A DNA stretch of 44,588 nt. Origin: JAKJGV01 sp964617565. Its GTDB lineage: Bacteria > Verrucomicrobiota > Kiritimatiellia > CAIQIC01 > JAGNIJ01. The stretch is taken from positions 1 to 44,588 of the forward strand of contig CAZTYH010000019.1 of NCBI GenBank assembly GCA_964617565.1, written 5' to 3'. This document shows positions 7,597-16,200 of this stretch, one piece after another. Every line of letters starts with the position of its first letter. Positions within the stretch are counted from its first letter, which is position 1. The notes beneath the pieces are model-generated. The model saw nothing but the letters and a program-made list of their open reading frames with translations, was not told the origin of the DNA and did no database searches. A program made the translations under genes and the position numbers.

Positions 7597-8393
7597 TATC
7601 CCTCCATGAATACGTACCCGCCATACCCCACCACCTGGTCGCGCGGGCCGGCGGTATCGCCTGAGTTGCGCAAATCAATTGTGTTTACGCGCAAACCTTT
7701 CTTCCGCGCCACCAGCAATAGGCCCGCGATGGGCAGCCGCCCACATGCCTGCTCGTAGTCAATGGCATCCGGGCGCAGTTCTTCTATGGCCTTTGAAGTG
7801 GCGTGGTCCATGGCCGAAGCCGAATTGTAGTCGTTGTAATGACTGAGATCGGAGCTGATGACGATCAGCGTTTCAGGGCCCCCCCAAAGACGCTCAAGCA
7901 CGGTGGCGACCTGGTTTGGTGTCGCGTCGCCGACCGCGAGAGGTACGAGCAAAAAGTCCTTGAGCACCTCCTGGAGAAAGGGCAATTGGACTTCGAGGCT
8001 GTGCTCCGGTGCGTGGGCTCGATCGGAAATCGTCACGTGCGGGATGTCGCGCAATAACTCAATTGCTTCCTTGTCGAGCGGCACATCGCCGAATGGCGTG
8101 GCAAAAGCGTCGGCTCCGCTGGCCGCGATCCCCCTGAATGGCACGCGGTGGGAGGGACCCAGCAGCACGACCCGATGAATGCGATCGCGCCCGGGAGTAA
8201 TTCGCGCGTACACGGATGCAGCGATGGGGCCGGAGTAAATATAGCCGGCATGAGGCGCGATCACTGCCTTTGGGACTCCTCCAGTCTGGTCGGCCTGCTT
8301 GAGAAGATCGGAGACCATTTCATGCAGTTCACCGGGATCGGCCGGATAAAACATTCCAGCCACGGCGGGTTGTCGAACTGATGCAGCTTTCAT
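7596..8393 (-). CDS. MEMO-family protein (AmmeMemoRadiSam system protein B)
   Basis: 265 aa from the ATG at 8393, chosen because GGGAGGGGG precedes it by a few bases; a 12-residue longer form is possible. Motifs: QPAVAGMFYPADP near the N-terminus, APHAGYIYSGP with H48, GPSHRVPFRG with H82, EHSLEVQLPFL, SSDLSHY and ACGRLPI with C217. In human MEMO1 the equivalent two histidines and cysteine bind metal, and the fold is that of LigB-type extradiol dioxygenases. The bacterial function is unknown. It is transcribed away from the radical SAM gene, with a shared intergenic region at 8394-8542. Confidence 0.94.
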   Translation of the reverse strand: MKAASVRQPAVAGMFYPADPGELHEMVSDLLKQADQTGGVPKAVIAPHAGYIYSGPIAASVYARITPGRDRIHRVVLLGPSHRVPFRGIAASGADAFATPFGDVPLDKEAIELLRDIPHVTISDRAHAPEHSLEVQLPFLQEVLKDFLLVPLAVGDATPNQVATVLERLWGGPETLIVISSDLSHYNDYNSASAMDHATSKAIEELRPDAIDYEQACGRLPIAGLLLVARKKGLRVNTIDLRNSGDTAGPRDQVVGYGGYVFMEG

Positions 8394-8424
8394 AACCCCC
8401 TCCCATAGAATGCTCGTCACAACC

Positions 8425-8452
8425 AGCATACAGCGAGCTTCGGCCGATGCAA
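8425..8452 (-). promoter_or_regulatory. possible promoter for the MEMO-AMMECR1 pair
   Basis: On the minus strand: TTGCAT (8452-8447), 16-nt spacer, TATGCT (8430-8425). The match is moderate (3 of 6 and 4 of 6). The leader to the start at 8393 would be about 25 nt and includes the strong GGGAGGGGG ribosome-binding site. Confidence 0.35.
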
Positions 8453-8494
8453 GCCTGACCGGAAGGCCGCGATTGTACGCGTGATTTGAGCGGG

Positions 8495-8515
8495 ATTCGT
8501 TGTATATTTACGAAT
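8495..8515 (+). promoter_or_regulatory. inverted repeat over a -10-like element, upstream of the radical SAM gene
   Basis: ATTCGT (8495-8500) and ACGAAT (8510-8515) are perfect 6-nt arms around TGTATATTT, which contains a TATATT -10-like hexamer at 8503-8508. No convincing -35 is seen at the right distance, which would fit an activator-dependent promoter or simply a false call. An operator placed exactly over a -10 would serve repression. Confidence 0.35.
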
Positions 8516-8542
8516 GAATAAGAACGGCGCTGGGGACATGCC

Positions 8543-9643
8543 ATGAGTCGGACAGAATATCCAGCCGGGCCGGTGGTGAGAACGCAATATTGGCGTACGT
8601 TGCCGGATGGCCGGGCGCAATGCGAGTTGTGTCCGCATCACTGCAAGTTGAAAGACGGGCAGCGTGGCGCGTGTTTTGTGCGAGCGGGCCGGGCGGGTGA
8701 GATCGTGTTGACCACGTACGGACGTTCCAGTGGTTTTGCGGTGGATCCGATCGAGAAGAAACCGCTCAACCATTTCCTGCCGGGCACGCCGATTCTTTCT
8801 TTCGGTACGGCGGGCTGCAACCTGACTTGCATGTTCTGTCAGAACTGGAATATCAGCAAGTCGCGTGAGGTGGAAATGCTGGCTGAGGAGGCCTCGCCGG
8901 AACTGATTGCGTCGGCCGCCCAGCGCCTGGGATGCCGAAGCGTGGCGTTCACTTATAACGATCCGGTTATCTTCCTTGAATATGCTGCGGACGTGGCGCG
9001 GGCGTGTCACGAAGTCGGGATCAAGACGGTGGCCGTGACGGCGGGGTATATCTGCGGGCAGGCGCGCGAAGATTTTTTTGAGCACATGGACGCGGCGAAC
9101 GTGGATCTCAAAGCCTTCACGGAGCGTTTTTATCAGAAGCTGTGCGGGGGTGATCTGAAGACGGTGCTGGATACGCTGGTGTACTTGAAGCGCAAGACCA
9201 GGGTATGGTTTGAAATCACGACGCTGCTGATTCCGGGAGAGAACGATTCCGAAAATGAGTTGAAAGATTTATCCCGATGGGTGGCGGTGGAGTTGGGGCC
9301 GGACGTGCCCCTTCATTTCACGGCTTTCCATCCCGACTGGAAATTGACGGACAAACCGCCGACGCCATCGGGCACGTTATTGCGCGCGAGGGAAATCGCA
9401 AAAGAAGCCGGCGTCCGGTATGTCTATACGGGCAATGTACACGACGAAGAAGGCGGGAGCACTTACTGCCATGGCTGCGGAAAACGCCTGATTGGCCGCG
9501 ACTGGTATCGCTTGTCCGAGTGGAACCTGGACGCGAAAGGCCGGTGCCGGTTTTGCGAAACGCCTTGTGCCGGTGTATTCGAAGCGAAGCCGGGCGATTG
9601 GGGCGCGCAATGTGTGCCGGTGCGATTGAACGGTTTGCGTTGA
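8543..9643 (+). CDS. AmmeMemoRadiSam system radical SAM enzyme
   Basis: 366 aa. The radical SAM cluster motif C92-x3-C96-x2-C99 lies in GTAGCNLTCMFCQNW. An N-terminal cysteine set (C27, C30, C34, C44) and a C-terminal set (YCHGCGKRL...CRFCETPC) look like extra metal sites, as in pyruvate-formate-lyase-activase-like proteins of this family. It cleaves S-adenosylmethionine to start radical chemistry; the substrate is not known. With the divergent MEMO and AMMECR1 genes it completes the AmmeMemoRadiSam trio. It converges on the pilus ATPase gene with 7 nt between the stops. Confidence 0.94.
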   Translation: MSRTEYPAGPVVRTQYWRTLPDGRAQCELCPHHCKLKDGQRGACFVRAGRAGEIVLTTYGRSSGFAVDPIEKKPLNHFLPGTPILSFGTAGCNLTCMFCQNWNISKSREVEMLAEEASPELIASAAQRLGCRSVAFTYNDPVIFLEYAADVARACHEVGIKTVAVTAGYICGQAREDFFEHMDAANVDLKAFTERFYQKLCGGDLKTVLDTLVYLKRKTRVWFEITTLLIPGENDSENELKDLSRWVAVELGPDVPLHFTAFHPDWKLTDKPPTPSGTLLRAREIAKEAGVRYVYTGNVHDEEGGSTYCHGCGKRLIGRDWYRLSEWNLDAKGRCRFCETPCAGVFEAKPGDWGAQCVPVRLNGLR

Positions 9644-9650
9644 GCGGGGT

Positions 9651-10745
9651 TCAGCTATCCAGGATGCGTCGGGCTTCGTCGAGGAAGATGCCCTTCAGGT
9701 TCATCTTCAGCGTTTCCGGGTTGTTCGCGCGTGCCATGCCTTCTTCCTCGGTGACTTTGCCGCCACGAATGAGTTGGTACACGGCCTGGTTGAACGTCTG
9801 CATGCCGTCTTCCACGCCGGTTTCGATGGCAGCAGCGAGTTTTTCAAGCTGGTTTTTCTCGATGAGCTTTTTGACCGTGGAGTTATTGATCATGATCTCC
9901 ACCGCGGGGTAGACGCCTTCGCCGTGCGCGGCCGGGATAAGGCGCTGACAGATCACGGCGCGGATGTTGGTGGCCAGGCTCAAGCGCACCTGTTCACGTT
10001 CGTTGGACGGGAAGAAGTTCAGGATGCGCGGGATCGTTTGCGAGGCCGTGTCCGTATGTACCGTACTGAACACCAGGTGTCCCGTTTCCGAAGCGGCAAG
10101 GCCCGCGGAGAAACTTTCCGCATCGCGCATTTCGCCGACCATGATCACGTCCGGATCCTGTCGCAGGATGTGTTTGAGCGCGCTGTGAAACGAAAGCGTG
10201 TCCAATCCCACTTCGCGCTGGGAGATAATGGATTTGTTATCCACGAAAACATACTCGATCGGGTCTTCGATCGTGATGACCCGGCGCGACACCGAATTGT
10301 TGATGTGCTGGATCATGGACGCCAGCGTGGTGGATTTGCCGGACCCGGTGGTTCCGCTTGCGATCACGATGCCGCGCGGGTAGAGCGCGATCTCGTTGAG
10401 AATTTCCGGGAGGTGAAGCTGTTTGAATGTGGGAATGACCGTTTTGACGTGCCGCATGGCAACGGCGGGGATGCCGTGGCTCAGGAATATGTTCACGCGG
10501 AAACGACCGACTTCAACTTCATCCAGCGAGAAGTCTACTTCGTGGCGCTGCTCGTAATGGCCGCGCGTGTGCGGCGGAAGAATATCTTCAACCATCTCGG
10601 TGAGAATATCGGGCGTGAGGACTTCCTTGCCGCTGTTGATCAATTCGGAGTGAAGACGATACATGGCGGGCTGGTTCGCCTTCAGGTGTACGTCCGAGGC
10701 GCCCAGCGAGACAGCCTGTATTAGAAGTTCTCGCAGTAGGGACAT
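9651..10745 (-). CDS. type IV pilus retraction ATPase, PilT/PilU family (PilU-like)
   Basis: 364 aa. Walker A GTTGSGKST at 131-139, Asp box TIEDPIEY near 158-165, Walker B DVIMVGEMRD near 199-208, and the His box region TGHLVFSTVHT. A hexameric cytosolic ATPase that powers disassembly of type IV pili or related surface fibres. The C-terminal part (GMQTFNQAVYQL, then a NAxxPETLKM-like end) resembles PilU; the AIRNLIRE motif required for retraction in classic PilT is not evident. The first 25 nt overlap the end of the PilZ-like gene. No pilin or assembly genes are in the window. Confidence 0.92.
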   Translation of the reverse strand: MSLLRELLIQAVSLGASDVHLKANQPAMYRLHSELINSGKEVLTPDILTEMVEDILPPHTRGHYEQRHEVDFSLDEVEVGRFRVNIFLSHGIPAVAMRHVKTVIPTFKQLHLPEILNEIALYPRGIVIASGTTGSGKSTTLASMIQHINNSVSRRVITIEDPIEYVFVDNKSIISQREVGLDTLSFHSALKHILRQDPDVIMVGEMRDAESFSAGLAASETGHLVFSTVHTDTASQTIPRILNFFPSNEREQVRLSLATNIRAVICQRLIPAAHGEGVYPAVEIMINNSTVKKLIEKNQLEKLAAAIETGVEDGMQTFNQAVYQLIRGGKVTEEEGMARANNPETLKMNLKGIFLDEARRILDS

Positions 10746-11086
10746 AGAAAACTGGACTCTTTAGCTACGCATTGGATTCGGTTGCGCTTGGATTCCGGCA
10801 GATCAATAAACTTGATCCACACGCGGTAAAGTTGCGTTTCCTTGTCCAGTCTGGAATGTACAACCACGCCCGTGCATGCAACGTCTTCCGAGGCTCCATT
10901 CTTTCCCGGAATCTGTATGCGGAATTCGATGAGTTCGAACTCCGGCAGGTTTTTCCGTGAATAGAGTTGAATGCCAAGGGGGCATACACGAAACGTGTCA
11001 GGCTGCTTAACGCCCTTCTTCTGGCTGCCTACCAAGACAGTCACTGGTTGCTGCGCCGACGTGCTTTTTTGTGTCAATACCATCAC
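10721..11086 (-). CDS. small PilZ-like protein with a CPYC tail
   Basis: 121 aa. Residues about 28-105 show a beta-barrel pattern like PilZ: CPLGIQLYSRKNLPEFELIEFRIQIP, then GVVVHSR and YRVWIKFIDLPESKRNRI. The c-di-GMP motifs RxxxR and D/NxSxxG are not clear; a cysteine stands in the place of the usual serine. The protein ends with FLCPYCENF, a CxxC pair that could hold metal or be redox-active. It overlaps the pilU-like gene by 25 nt, so coupling to pilus retraction is likely. The PilZ assignment is by pattern only. The start at 11086 has a weak ribosome-binding site. Confidence 0.6.
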   Translation of the reverse strand: MMVLTQKSTSAQQPVTVLVGSQKKGVKQPDTFRVCPLGIQLYSRKNLPEFELIEFRIQIPGKNGASEDVACTGVVVHSRLDKETQLYRVWIKFIDLPESKRNRIQCVAKESSFLCPYCENF

Positions 11087-11144
11087 ACTTCACACTATCT
11101 TCACAATCAACCACCAAGCCCAACCCGCTATCCTTTACCGACAA

Positions 11145-11173
11145 AAGATAGCACGGCCCATATGTGCTGTCAA
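11145..11173 (-). promoter_or_regulatory. sigma70-type promoter for the PilZ-like/pilU-like pair
   Basis: Minus strand TTGACA (11173-11168), 17-nt spacer, TATCTT (11150-11145). Start of transcription near 11138 gives a leader of about 50 nt before the ATG at 11086. It lies between the end of the lptG-like gene and the PilZ-like gene, so these two genes need not depend on read-through. Confidence 0.65.
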
Positions 11174-11221
11174 ACAACAGGCGGGAGAATGGCGTTTTGA
11201 TCGAAGCGGATCGGTCAGCCC

Positions 11222-12316
11222 TTATCTCATGCGGTGGATCAGGATCAGGCTCAGCGAAAAGAAAAGGGCATTCGGCAGCCAGGCGGCGAGGATCGGTTCT
11301 ATCACTTGTTTCTTTCCCAGCGCGGTGCTGACCTGCATCAGGAAGAAGAAGGCGAAAAACAGAAGAATCGCGGAAAGAATGCCGATGAACGCGCCTTTTC
11401 GCCCCGACTGTGCGCCGAACGGAATGCCTATCAATGTAACGATGAGACAGGTCCAGGGCATGGCCAGCCGATTGTGGAAATTCACCATCAGGCGTGCCCG
11501 GGCTTCGGGAGACAGCCGATGTGTTTCAATGAACTTCAATATTTCATTGGAGGTCACGTAGTCCGGATTTTCGAGGGGGTCTTTGATTTCGTTGAGGAAA
11601 TCCGCCGGGGTTTCGTTGAATTCCCTCATTTCGCGGCGAGCGTCGAATTGAACTCGGCCACGTGGGTTGCCCTCGTGGTCATATTCCTGCCGCACTACTT
11701 CGAGAAACCACCAGCGGCCGTCGAGCCAGTTGCCCTGTCGCGCCTGGGTTTGCTCCTTGGTGCCGTCGGGCCGGGTCTGGGTGACGGTAATGTTGCGCAT
11801 TTCCGCGGAGCGGGTGTCGAATTCGCCGATCAACCAGTCGCGGTTCGCCGGATCATTCACAAACCCCAGCATGGAAGCGAGATGCACGGAGACATCGTCT
11901 TTTTTCTTTTCCGAGCGGAGAAATACGTGGGTCCAATAAGCGGATTGCGGCGCGATGGTTTCGTAGATGACGCCTACGGCAAGAGAGGAAAGCAAGCCGA
12001 CGATAATGAAGGGGCCCATAAGGCGCAAAATGCTTATACCGCTGGCCCGCATGGCGGTGAGCTCGTTGTTCTTGGTCAGCGTGGACAATGCGTAAAGAAC
12101 GGCCAGGAGCAGGGAAATCGGGGCAATGATGAACAGTACGGAGGGGACAAGATAGATGTAGAACCTGATCACTTGGGTCGCCGGCGTCTGTGCTTCCATG
12201 AAGTCGCCCATGTGATTGAAAAGATCGAAGACGACGTAAAGAAGGATGAAGCTGAGCAGGCAATAGGCGAGCGGAACAAAGAGCGTCCGCAAAAGGTATT
12301 TATCAATCAGCTTCAT
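11222..12316 (-). CDS. LptF/LptG-family permease of LPS export
   Basis: 364 aa of the YjgP/YjgQ family. It starts MKLIDKYLLRTL, a characteristic opening, has about three transmembrane segments before a periplasmic beta-jellyroll region (roughly 130-265), then three more near the C-terminus. The inner-membrane LptFG dimer with the ATPase LptB extracts lipopolysaccharide and delivers it to LptC/LptA. Only one of the two paralogues is here; it reads more like LptG, but I do not insist. A weak promoter (TTGAGT, 17 nt, TAGAGT at 12354-12326) would give an almost leaderless transcript, so co-transcription with the upstream regulator gene is equally possible. Confidence 0.87.
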   Translation of the reverse strand: MKLIDKYLLRTLFVPLAYCLLSFILLYVVFDLFNHMGDFMEAQTPATQVIRFYIYLVPSVLFIIAPISLLLAVLYALSTLTKNNELTAMRASGISILRLMGPFIIVGLLSSLAVGVIYETIAPQSAYWTHVFLRSEKKKDDVSVHLASMLGFVNDPANRDWLIGEFDTRSAEMRNITVTQTRPDGTKEQTQARQGNWLDGRWWFLEVVRQEYDHEGNPRGRVQFDARREMREFNETPADFLNEIKDPLENPDYVTSNEILKFIETHRLSPEARARLMVNFHNRLAMPWTCLIVTLIGIPFGAQSGRKGAFIGILSAILLFFAFFFLMQVSTALGKKQVIEPILAAWLPNALFFSLSLILIHRMR

Positions 12317-12360
12317 GACGTCGTGACTCTATCGGGGCGCGCGCGGAAACTCAAGTCTGC

Positions 12361-13413
12361 CTAGAGCGCCTTGAGATCATAGATGCCTCGATCCACGCGC
12401 GTGCATTGGGGATTGGCATTCAGCATATCCAGGATGAAGCCGGCGCCTTTACGGCTGAGAGGCTTCAGGCGATCGTTGAAAGACGTTGTTATGGCCCGGT
12501 AGTGTGCGGGACGTTCCATTTCCTGGAGGACTTCGGAGAGAAACGCAGCTGTTCCCTTGCTGTAAAGGAAATAGCGATTATCCAGCGTGGCAGCAACCGA
12601 AGGGCAATGATCCATCACGCAGGAAACCATGCGGCGTGCGTGATCCGTGTGGCTGTTATCCGGGTTGGGTGACGCACGATTCAATAGACTGTCGAGAGAA
12701 ACAGGGGCGTCCGATTCTTCCAGCACTTCCATGGCCCGTTTCTCAATATGACCGATGATGGATAAAGGGGCCGTGCTGAAAAATCCATTGTGGAATGTGA
12801 TCCGGTCGGGATGCAAATCACTGAGCAGCAGCAGAATGCTGCAGACATTGCAGCCGGCAAGGACGGGATCGCTTTGCAAGGGTGCGAGATCGGCGCAATT
12901 GGCCACGCGGCCGAGATTATCCACGTAAGAGATGAAATGATCTGTAAAAGGTTGGAAGCAAACGCGGGCCAACCGGCTTTGTAATTGCCGCATGGCAGTT
13001 TCCTGCACCTGTCTTACCCGCTCCCGCGTCTTGTTCTGGGCGTTGCCGATCTCCTGCAGTGTTACGCAATCACGTGAAGCAACGAGATCCTTGCGCTCAA
13101 AGCCGTATCGGGCGGAGAGGACGCTCAGCTCGGGTTCGTCCAGAAAAATCGCGAACACCTCGCGAAGGTTCTGAAAAGTCTGCTTCCCTTGCTCAATCTG
13201 GTTGCACAACTTGAAGAATGAGCGGATGTGTCCCAGTGAAATTTTCCCAAGACTGCGAAGTGCAAGCAGTTCTGCATCAGATTTTAGTCGGAGTTGCCCG
13301 ATTGTCGCAACGCCGATGGGGGTTACGCTGTTTACCACGCGGACGGGGAGGCCAGATTCCGCAACCGTCCACGCATCAACGGTTTCTCTGGTTATGGGTT
13401 TAACTTGAAGCAT
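12361..13413 (-). CDS. alpha-CTD-like / sigma region 4-like / HARE-HTH-like fusion regulator
   Basis: 350 aa from the ATG at 13413 (a TTG at 13431 would add six residues; neither has a clear ribosome-binding site). Residues about 22-70 match the helix-hairpin-helix of the RNA polymerase alpha C-terminal domain: VRVVNSV, then ATIGQLRLKSDAELLALRSL and GKISLGHI. Residues about 85-150 look like sigma70 region 4: RYGF, then TLQEIGNAQNKTRERVRQV. Residues about 224-285 may be one winged helix and 288-350 a second of HARE-HTH type, ending RVDRGIYDL. There is no region 2, so it is not a complete sigma factor. It probably binds DNA and may touch RNA polymerase. Targets are unknown. Confidence 0.75.
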   Translation of the reverse strand: MLQVKPITRETVDAWTVAESGLPVRVVNSVTPIGVATIGQLRLKSDAELLALRSLGKISLGHIRSFFKLCNQIEQGKQTFQNLREVFAIFLDEPELSVLSARYGFERKDLVASRDCVTLQEIGNAQNKTRERVRQVQETAMRQLQSRLARVCFQPFTDHFISYVDNLGRVANCADLAPLQSDPVLAGCNVCSILLLLSDLHPDRITFHNGFFSTAPLSIIGHIEKRAMEVLEESDAPVSLDSLLNRASPNPDNSHTDHARRMVSCVMDHCPSVAATLDNRYFLYSKGTAAFLSEVLQEMERPAHYRAITTSFNDRLKPLSRKGAGFILDMLNANPQCTRVDRGIYDLKAL

Positions 13414-13447
13414 GATGATGTGCGCCCACAAAACGAGATTTCAGCTC

Positions 13448-13476
13448 AACATACCTAACCACCTTTTTTGTGTCAA
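13448..13476 (-). promoter_or_regulatory. sigma70-type promoter for the fusion regulator gene
   Basis: Minus strand TTGACA (13476-13471), 17-nt spacer, TATGTT (13453-13448). The -35 is perfect and the spacing ideal. Transcription would start near 13441, leaving a leader of about 10 or 28 nt depending on which start codon is used. Confidence 0.7.
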
Positions 13477-13613
13477 GGTTTTTTGTGCGTTCGATGCGCG
13501 TTTCCGGTTGGCGAATGTCGTAATGGAACCGGGGAAGAATGCTGTGGATAATTACATGATTCATTCTGTCTACGGGATGCGGATGTTGCTGAAATCACAA
13601 GGGGATTGGGCTG

Positions 13614-13642
13614 TTGACGCATGGCGATTCATCCGTTAGTGT
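13614..13642 (+). promoter_or_regulatory. probable promoter for gap
   Basis: TTGACG at 13614-13619, 17-nt spacer, TAGTGT at 13637-13642. The -35 is good and the -10 poor. The rest of the 285-nt space between the divergent regulator and gap holds nothing else I can name. Confidence 0.4.
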
Positions 13643-13716
13643 ATGCGCTCCGCGTGTAACAAGGCGTGCGGGTTTCTGCACACTAAACAGGAATAGAGCA
13701 TCAGGAGGATAGTGAT

Positions 13717-14739
<1,023 letters not shown>

Positions 14740-14752
14740 AGTGGACCTTGGA

Positions 14753-14823
14753 TTGCTGGAGTGTTGGAGTGACGGAGTGATGAACTCCTCCTGCCAACAC
14801 TCCAGTGTTTCGTCACTCCAATG
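14753..14823. repeat. degenerate 8-nt repeat array with inverted arms between gap and pgk
   Basis: The left half repeats a unit like TGTTGGAG, the right half its complement. CTGGAGTGTTGG (14756-14767) is perfectly complementary to 14794-14805, and TTGGAGTGACG (14764-14774) to 14811-14821. The two pairings share bases, so alternative hairpins can form. It fills nearly all of the space between the genes and may act as an attenuator or stabiliser between gap and pgk, or be a mobile repeat. Confidence 0.8.
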
Positions 14824-14844
14824 TTCCGTTCGGGAGAAAAAGCG

Positions 14845-16098
14845 ATGAACAAGAAGACCATCCGCGATGTGAATTTTAATGGCCGGCGCGTGTTGTGCCG
14901 CGTGGATTTCAATGTGCCGATCAAGGACGGCGTGGTGGCGGATAACACGCGTATCACCGCGGCGCTGCCGACGATCAAGTATGTGTTAGCGCACGGTGCT
15001 TCGCTGGTCCTGATGAGCCATCTCGGGCGTCCGAAAGCCAAGGGCTATGAGGAGGCATTCAGTCTCAAGCCCGTGGCCGCGCGCTTGCAGGAGTTGCTCG
15101 GCAAGCCGGTTAAGTTCGGCGCGGATTGCATCAGCGATGAAACGGTTGCCATGGCCCGCGCACTGAAAGCGGGAGAGGTTCTTCTTGTCGAGAACACGCG
15201 TTTCTACGCGGATGAAGGCAAGGCCAAGCTGCCCGACACGGCGACGGATGACGAGAAGAAGGCCGCCAAGGCGGAGATGAAGAAAAAGCAGGCGGCGCTG
15301 GCCGAGAAACTTGCGGCGCTCGGCGATGGCGAAATTTTCGTGAACGACGCGTTCGGCTCCGCGCATCGCGCACATGCTTCCACCGCGTTGGTCTGCAAGT
15401 ACTACAAACAGAATGTCGCGGGCTTCCTGATGGAGAAGGAAATTGATTATCTCGGTCGCGCACTGGCGAATCCCGAAAGGCCGTTCGTCGCGATCCTCGG
15501 CGGAGCGAAGGTCAGCGACAAGGTCAATGTGATCACGAACCTGCTCGGCAAGGTCAATTCGTTGATCATCGGTGGGGCGATGGCCTATACGTTCTATCGC
15601 GCGAAGGGATTGCCGACCGGCAAGTCGCTGGTGGAAGAAGACAAGATTGATCTCGCGAAGGACATTCTCGCCAAGGCCAGGAGCGCGGGCGTGAATCTCT
15701 TGTTGCCGGTGGACAACGTGATCGCGGACAAGTTCGATGCGGCGGCGCAGACGAAGGTGGTTGGCGAACAGATCGAAGACGGCTGGATGGCGCTGGATAT
15801 CGGGCCGAAGTCGGCGGAGCTTTTCGCGGCCGAAGTGCGCAAGGCGAAGACGGTGGTCTGGAACGGTCCGATGGGCTGCTTCGAGATGGCTCCGTTCGCG
15901 GCCGGGACGCTGGCGATTGCCAAGGCGCTTGCCGAAACGAAATGCCTCAGCATTGTCGGCGGTGGCGACAGCGTGAGCGCGGTGAACAAGAGCGGGCTGG
16001 CTCCAAAGATGACGCACATCAGTACGGGCGGCGGCGCGAGCCTGGAGTTTCTGGAAGGAAAAGTGTTGCCCGGCGTGGATGCGCTGACGGAGAAGTGA
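14845..16098 (+). CDS. pgk: phosphoglycerate kinase
   Basis: 417 aa from the ATG at 14845 (CGGGAG upstream); an in-frame ATG at 14821 lies in the repeat array. Motifs: RVDFNVPIKDG (19-29), SHLGRPK (58-64), GGAKVSDK, NGPMGCFEM, and the C-terminal GGGDSVSAV and STGGGASLEFLEGK. Transfers phosphate from 1,3-bisphosphoglycerate to ADP. It is about 20 residues longer than usual because of a Lys/Ala-rich helical insertion around 125-155. Between gap and tpiA, with repeat arrays on both sides. Confidence 0.97.
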   Translation: MNKKTIRDVNFNGRRVLCRVDFNVPIKDGVVADNTRITAALPTIKYVLAHGASLVLMSHLGRPKAKGYEEAFSLKPVAARLQELLGKPVKFGADCISDETVAMARALKAGEVLLVENTRFYADEGKAKLPDTATDDEKKAAKAEMKKKQAALAEKLAALGDGEIFVNDAFGSAHRAHASTALVCKYYKQNVAGFLMEKEIDYLGRALANPERPFVAILGGAKVSDKVNVITNLLGKVNSLIIGGAMAYTFYRAKGLPTGKSLVEEDKIDLAKDILAKARSAGVNLLLPVDNVIADKFDAAAQTKVVGEQIEDGWMALDIGPKSAELFAAEVRKAKTVVWNGPMGCFEMAPFAAGTLAIAKALAETKCLSIVGGGDSVSAVNKSGLAPKMTHISTGGGASLEFLEGKVLPGVDALTEK

Positions 16099-16107
16099 GG
16101 GGAGCGA

Positions 16108-16197
16108 GTTATCCGTTATCAGTTAATGGTTGTTGGATAATGGATAAGAGACGATAAACACAGATAACCGATAACAAATAACCAATAACTGATAACT
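16108..16197. repeat. heptamer repeat array (GTTATCN / NGATAAC) between pgk and tpiA
   Basis: The left half begins with GTTATCC GTTATCA and decays; the right half (16163-16197) has five consecutive 7-nt units of form G/A-ATAACN. The halves are inverted: GTTATCAGTTA (16115-16125) pairs perfectly with 16186-16196. The array ends three bases before the tpiA start codon, so a hairpin would hide or expose the tpiA initiation region; no Shine-Dalgarno sequence is visible there. Confidence 0.85.
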
Positions 16198-16200
16198 ATC

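Noticed and set aside
11055..11077. TTGACACAAAAAAG at the start of the PilZ-like gene, identical to the -35 region at 13476
   Set aside because: No -10 element lies 16-18 nt further on, and a better promoter exists at 11173-11145; the shared 14 bases are probably chance.
13412..13639. Open frame of 75 codons between the fusion regulator and gap
   Set aside because: It overlaps two good promoters facing opposite ways, lacks a ribosome-binding site and resembles no protein.
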